Source: a virus
Reading direction: 5' to 3' (one strand)
Length of the DNA: 21,864 nucleotides
IMG/VR virus record: IMGVR_UViG_3300046009_012299
Span: 1 to 21,864 of that record
Position 1 is the stretch's first letter; every line of letters begins with the position of its first letter. A program made the translations under genes and the position numbers. The notes beneath the pieces are model-generated. The model ran no database searches and was not told the DNA's origin. It was given only the letters and a program-made list of their open reading frames with translations. This document shows positions 20,662 to 21,864 of the stretch, one piece after another.

Positions 20662-21336
20662 TTATAAGCCGAAGCGTGATTTTTGTGCGTTATAGTTTTG
20701 TAGGATTTCTGATGCTGGGAGAGGACGATTATAATAATATACTGAAGCTATAGAAGAAGAAACATATACATTCTGTGCTCGTCCAATATATTCAATACTA
20801 AAAGATCCATTTACAGATCCTGTAGGTGTACAAGCAACTCCATTATTGTATATAGTAGCAATTCCAAATCTATCTACAACAAAACAAAAATCATTATATT
20901 TTTGTTCTAAAGAAAATGCAGGAGATAAAGGAAATAAAAAGCTATATGCTGATAATGATGCAGAAGTATTCCATATTATAAAGCGATTATTCCATTCTAA
21001 ATACATAGAATTTTGTGTAGTTCCTGCTGAGATTTCAGATATTCTAAAATAATTAGTTGATGAAGCAGTTATATTGGATTTAAATATGTATCTTAAAGTA
21101 AAACTACTAGTTAAAGGAATTGATTGACTTAAACTAATATAATCATTTACTCCATCTAATACAATACTACCTCCACTTTCAGTACTAAAAGTAGGACCAT
21201 TAGTTAAACTACCTGTATTACTACCCGCTAAGTTCTGCCAAATAGTACCAGAACCAGAATAAGAATTCCTATCAGCGGCATCTAATGCTAATACCAATCC
21301 ATCAGTAACTATTCTAGGTCCATTCCCAAACGCCAT
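20662..21336 (-). CDS. LamG/concanavalin A-like lectin-fold protein, copy 1 (224 aa)
   Basis: First of three tandem paralogues. The N-terminus GNGPRIVTDGLVLALDAADR is near-identical in style to the others, followed by NLAGSNTGSLTNGPTFSTES and a jelly-roll opening GSIVLDGVNDYISLS. Later strands include FTLRYIFKSNITASS, YNDFCFVVDRFGIATIYNNG and IASVYYYNRPLPASEILQNY. The ends of the three genes (coding for NYNA.K.RFGL) are also close at DNA level. It starts one base after the stop of the 59-residue gene. Role as for the neighbours: a probable surface lectin or adhesin, not catalytic by any visible motif. Confidence 0.83.
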   Translation of the reverse strand: MAFGNGPRIVTDGLVLALDAADRNSYSGSGTIWQNLAGSNTGSLTNGPTFSTESGGSIVLDGVNDYISLSQSIPLTSSFTLRYIFKSNITASSTNYFRISEISAGTTQNSMYLEWNNRFIIWNTSASLSAYSFLFPLSPAFSLEQKYNDFCFVVDRFGIATIYNNGVACTPTGSVNGSFSIEYIGRAQNVYVSSSIASVYYYNRPLPASEILQNYNAQKSRFGL

Positions 21337-21337
21337 A

Positions 21338-21517
21338 TTAAGCTATTTGTTGTACCCTGTATTTTCTTCCTGTTAGGTCAGCTGCTTGTAATTCATCAGC
21401 TTTAGTTTGTGCTTCAGACTCATTATCGTATTCGTAAATTGGATCTTCAGGATTAAGGTGAGCTACCCAAATTGAATCGTTGCCTGGAATGAATTGCATT
21501 TGTACTTGATAAATCAT
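21338..21517 (-). CDS. Small protein (59 aa), function unknown
   Basis: A short ORF with an ATG at 21517 and TAA at 21340-21338, fitting exactly between the fibre end (stop at 21530) and the first LamG gene. The protein reads MIYQVQMQFIPGNDSIWVAH, then an acidic stretch NPEDPIYEYDNESEAQTKAD, and ends TGRKYRVQQIA. It looks like a small alpha/beta domain: a strand, a helix (SEAQTKADELQAA) and a final strand. Tight packing with both neighbours and the coherent alpha/beta pattern support a real gene. I do not recognise a family. Confidence 0.7.
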   Translation of the reverse strand: MIYQVQMQFIPGNDSIWVAHLNPEDPIYEYDNESEAQTKADELQAADLTGRKYRVQQIA

Positions 21518-21529
21518 AAATTATTATTT

Positions 21530-21864
21530 TTAAATATATGTTATTATTGATTTAATATTCCAACCTGAAGTATTAGTTTGTATATTAAATTGAAGATTAT
21601 TAGTTACTATTGTAGCAGAAGCAGTTACTGCAGTTGTAGTTCCTACATCCACAGTTGAAAAATCAGTAAATTGAGTTGTGCCTCCATTCCATACAGCAAT
21701 TACTTCACCTGCTCTAGCATTTGATGCACTTGCAGCTGTATATTTAATAAAGGCAGAAGTATAAGAGCCTGTTGCTTGAGTAAATAGGTTATTTGATCCT
21801 GCAATTGATGAAGGTACAGATGCATAATCTGTTAATGTTTCATCAAACACAAATGTACTACCAA
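21530..21864 (-). CDS. Fibre-like protein, C-terminal part (start beyond right edge)
   Basis: The frame is open to the right edge of the window, so the 111 visible residues are only the C-terminal end; the GTG at 21850 is internal. The sequence is Thr/Ala/Ser-rich beta type: STFVFDETLTDYASVPSSIA, TQATGSYTSAFIKYTAA, RAGEVIAVWNGGTTQFTDF and a last strand LQFNIQTNTSGWNIKSIITY. Endings of this kind occur in trimeric tail-fibre or virion-surface proteins of environmental phages. It is followed 12 bases later by the 59-residue gene. Confidence 0.68.
   Translation of the reverse strand, partial: GSTFVFDETLTDYASVPSSIAGSNNLFTQATGSYTSAFIKYTAASASNARAGEVIAVWNGGTTQFTDFSTVDVGTTTAVTASATIVTNNLQFNIQTNTSGWNIKSIITYI

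Larger units (their letters stand above)
19277..21336 (-). repeat. Array of three LamG paralogue genes
   Basis: Three consecutive genes of 224, 223 and 235 codons share the same N-terminal (LVLALDAAD.NSY) and C-terminal (NYNA.K.RF.L) code with diverged middles. The array arose by tandem duplication, and the conserved ends could allow recombination among copies. Confidence 0.8.

Noticed and set aside
13098-21864. Diversity-generating retroelement acting on the fibre or LamG genes
   Set aside because: No reverse transcriptase, template repeat or adenine-biased variable repeat is visible here; differences among LamG copies are spread out and not limited to one short region.
1-21864. tRNA, rRNA, integrase, att site or insertion sequence
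   Set aside because: I looked for cloverleaf-like stems, transposase or recombinase ORFs and terminal inverted repeats and saw none; coding density leaves no gap above 80 bases.

Overview
This window is part of the late structural region of a tailed bacteriophage with a contractile (myovirus, T4-like) tail. I count 26 genes. All are on the minus strand and tightly packed, so transcription runs from high to low coordinates. The DNA is AT-rich (about one third G+C by eye). The anchors are a T4 gp18-type tail sheath, a gp19-type tail tube, a gp26-type baseplate/assembly protein, a tape measure protein and the start of a gp53-type baseplate wedge protein. No RNA genes, integrase, transposase, CRISPR array or host genes are visible. 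Almost none of the start codons has a Shine-Dalgarno sequence; they follow A/T-rich leaders instead. With the phage-type repeats, this suggests a Bacteroidota host, but that is inference.

Layout in the direction of transcription. (1) 21864-19010, receptor-binding and adhesin region: the C-terminal end of a fibre-like protein, a 59-residue protein, three tandem LamG/concanavalin-like paralogues and a small conserved-looking protein. (2) 18961-15440: a large Ala/Ser-repeat fibre, a protein built of three related beta domains and a small acidic protein. (3) 15395-11713: a fibre with Ala/Ser repeats, a collagen-like Gly-X-Y stretch and a C-terminal S74 chaperone domain, followed by three small tail-fibre-associated proteins. 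(4) 11644-10404: a membrane-anchored Lys/Ala-rich protein, a coiled-coil protein, a zinc-ribbon protein and a second coiled-coil protein. (5) 10326-1: sheath, tube, an unusual 681-residue tandem-repeat protein, the gp26-like protein with an apparent +1-frameshifted extension, tape measure, a 99-residue protein, a tube-initiator-like baseplate protein and gp53.

Regulatory signals stand out. The coding-strand octamer ATATTTAT sits just upstream of ten gene starts that fit the heads of transcription units. It is largely absent inside the tight clusters. Three of the copies directly follow hairpins that look like intrinsic terminators or processing hairpins. The layout 'hairpin, octamer, start codon' suggests a phage-specific late promoter. 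The octamer is the reverse complement of the core of T4's late promoter (TATAAATA), so it is not simply that promoter.

The points most worth follow-up are that octamer, the frame arrangement at 4893-5195 (a candidate programmed +1 frameshift joining two tail-assembly proteins ahead of the tape measure), and the 681-residue protein with seven copies of a ~72-residue Pro/Gly-rich unit between the tube and baseplate genes.
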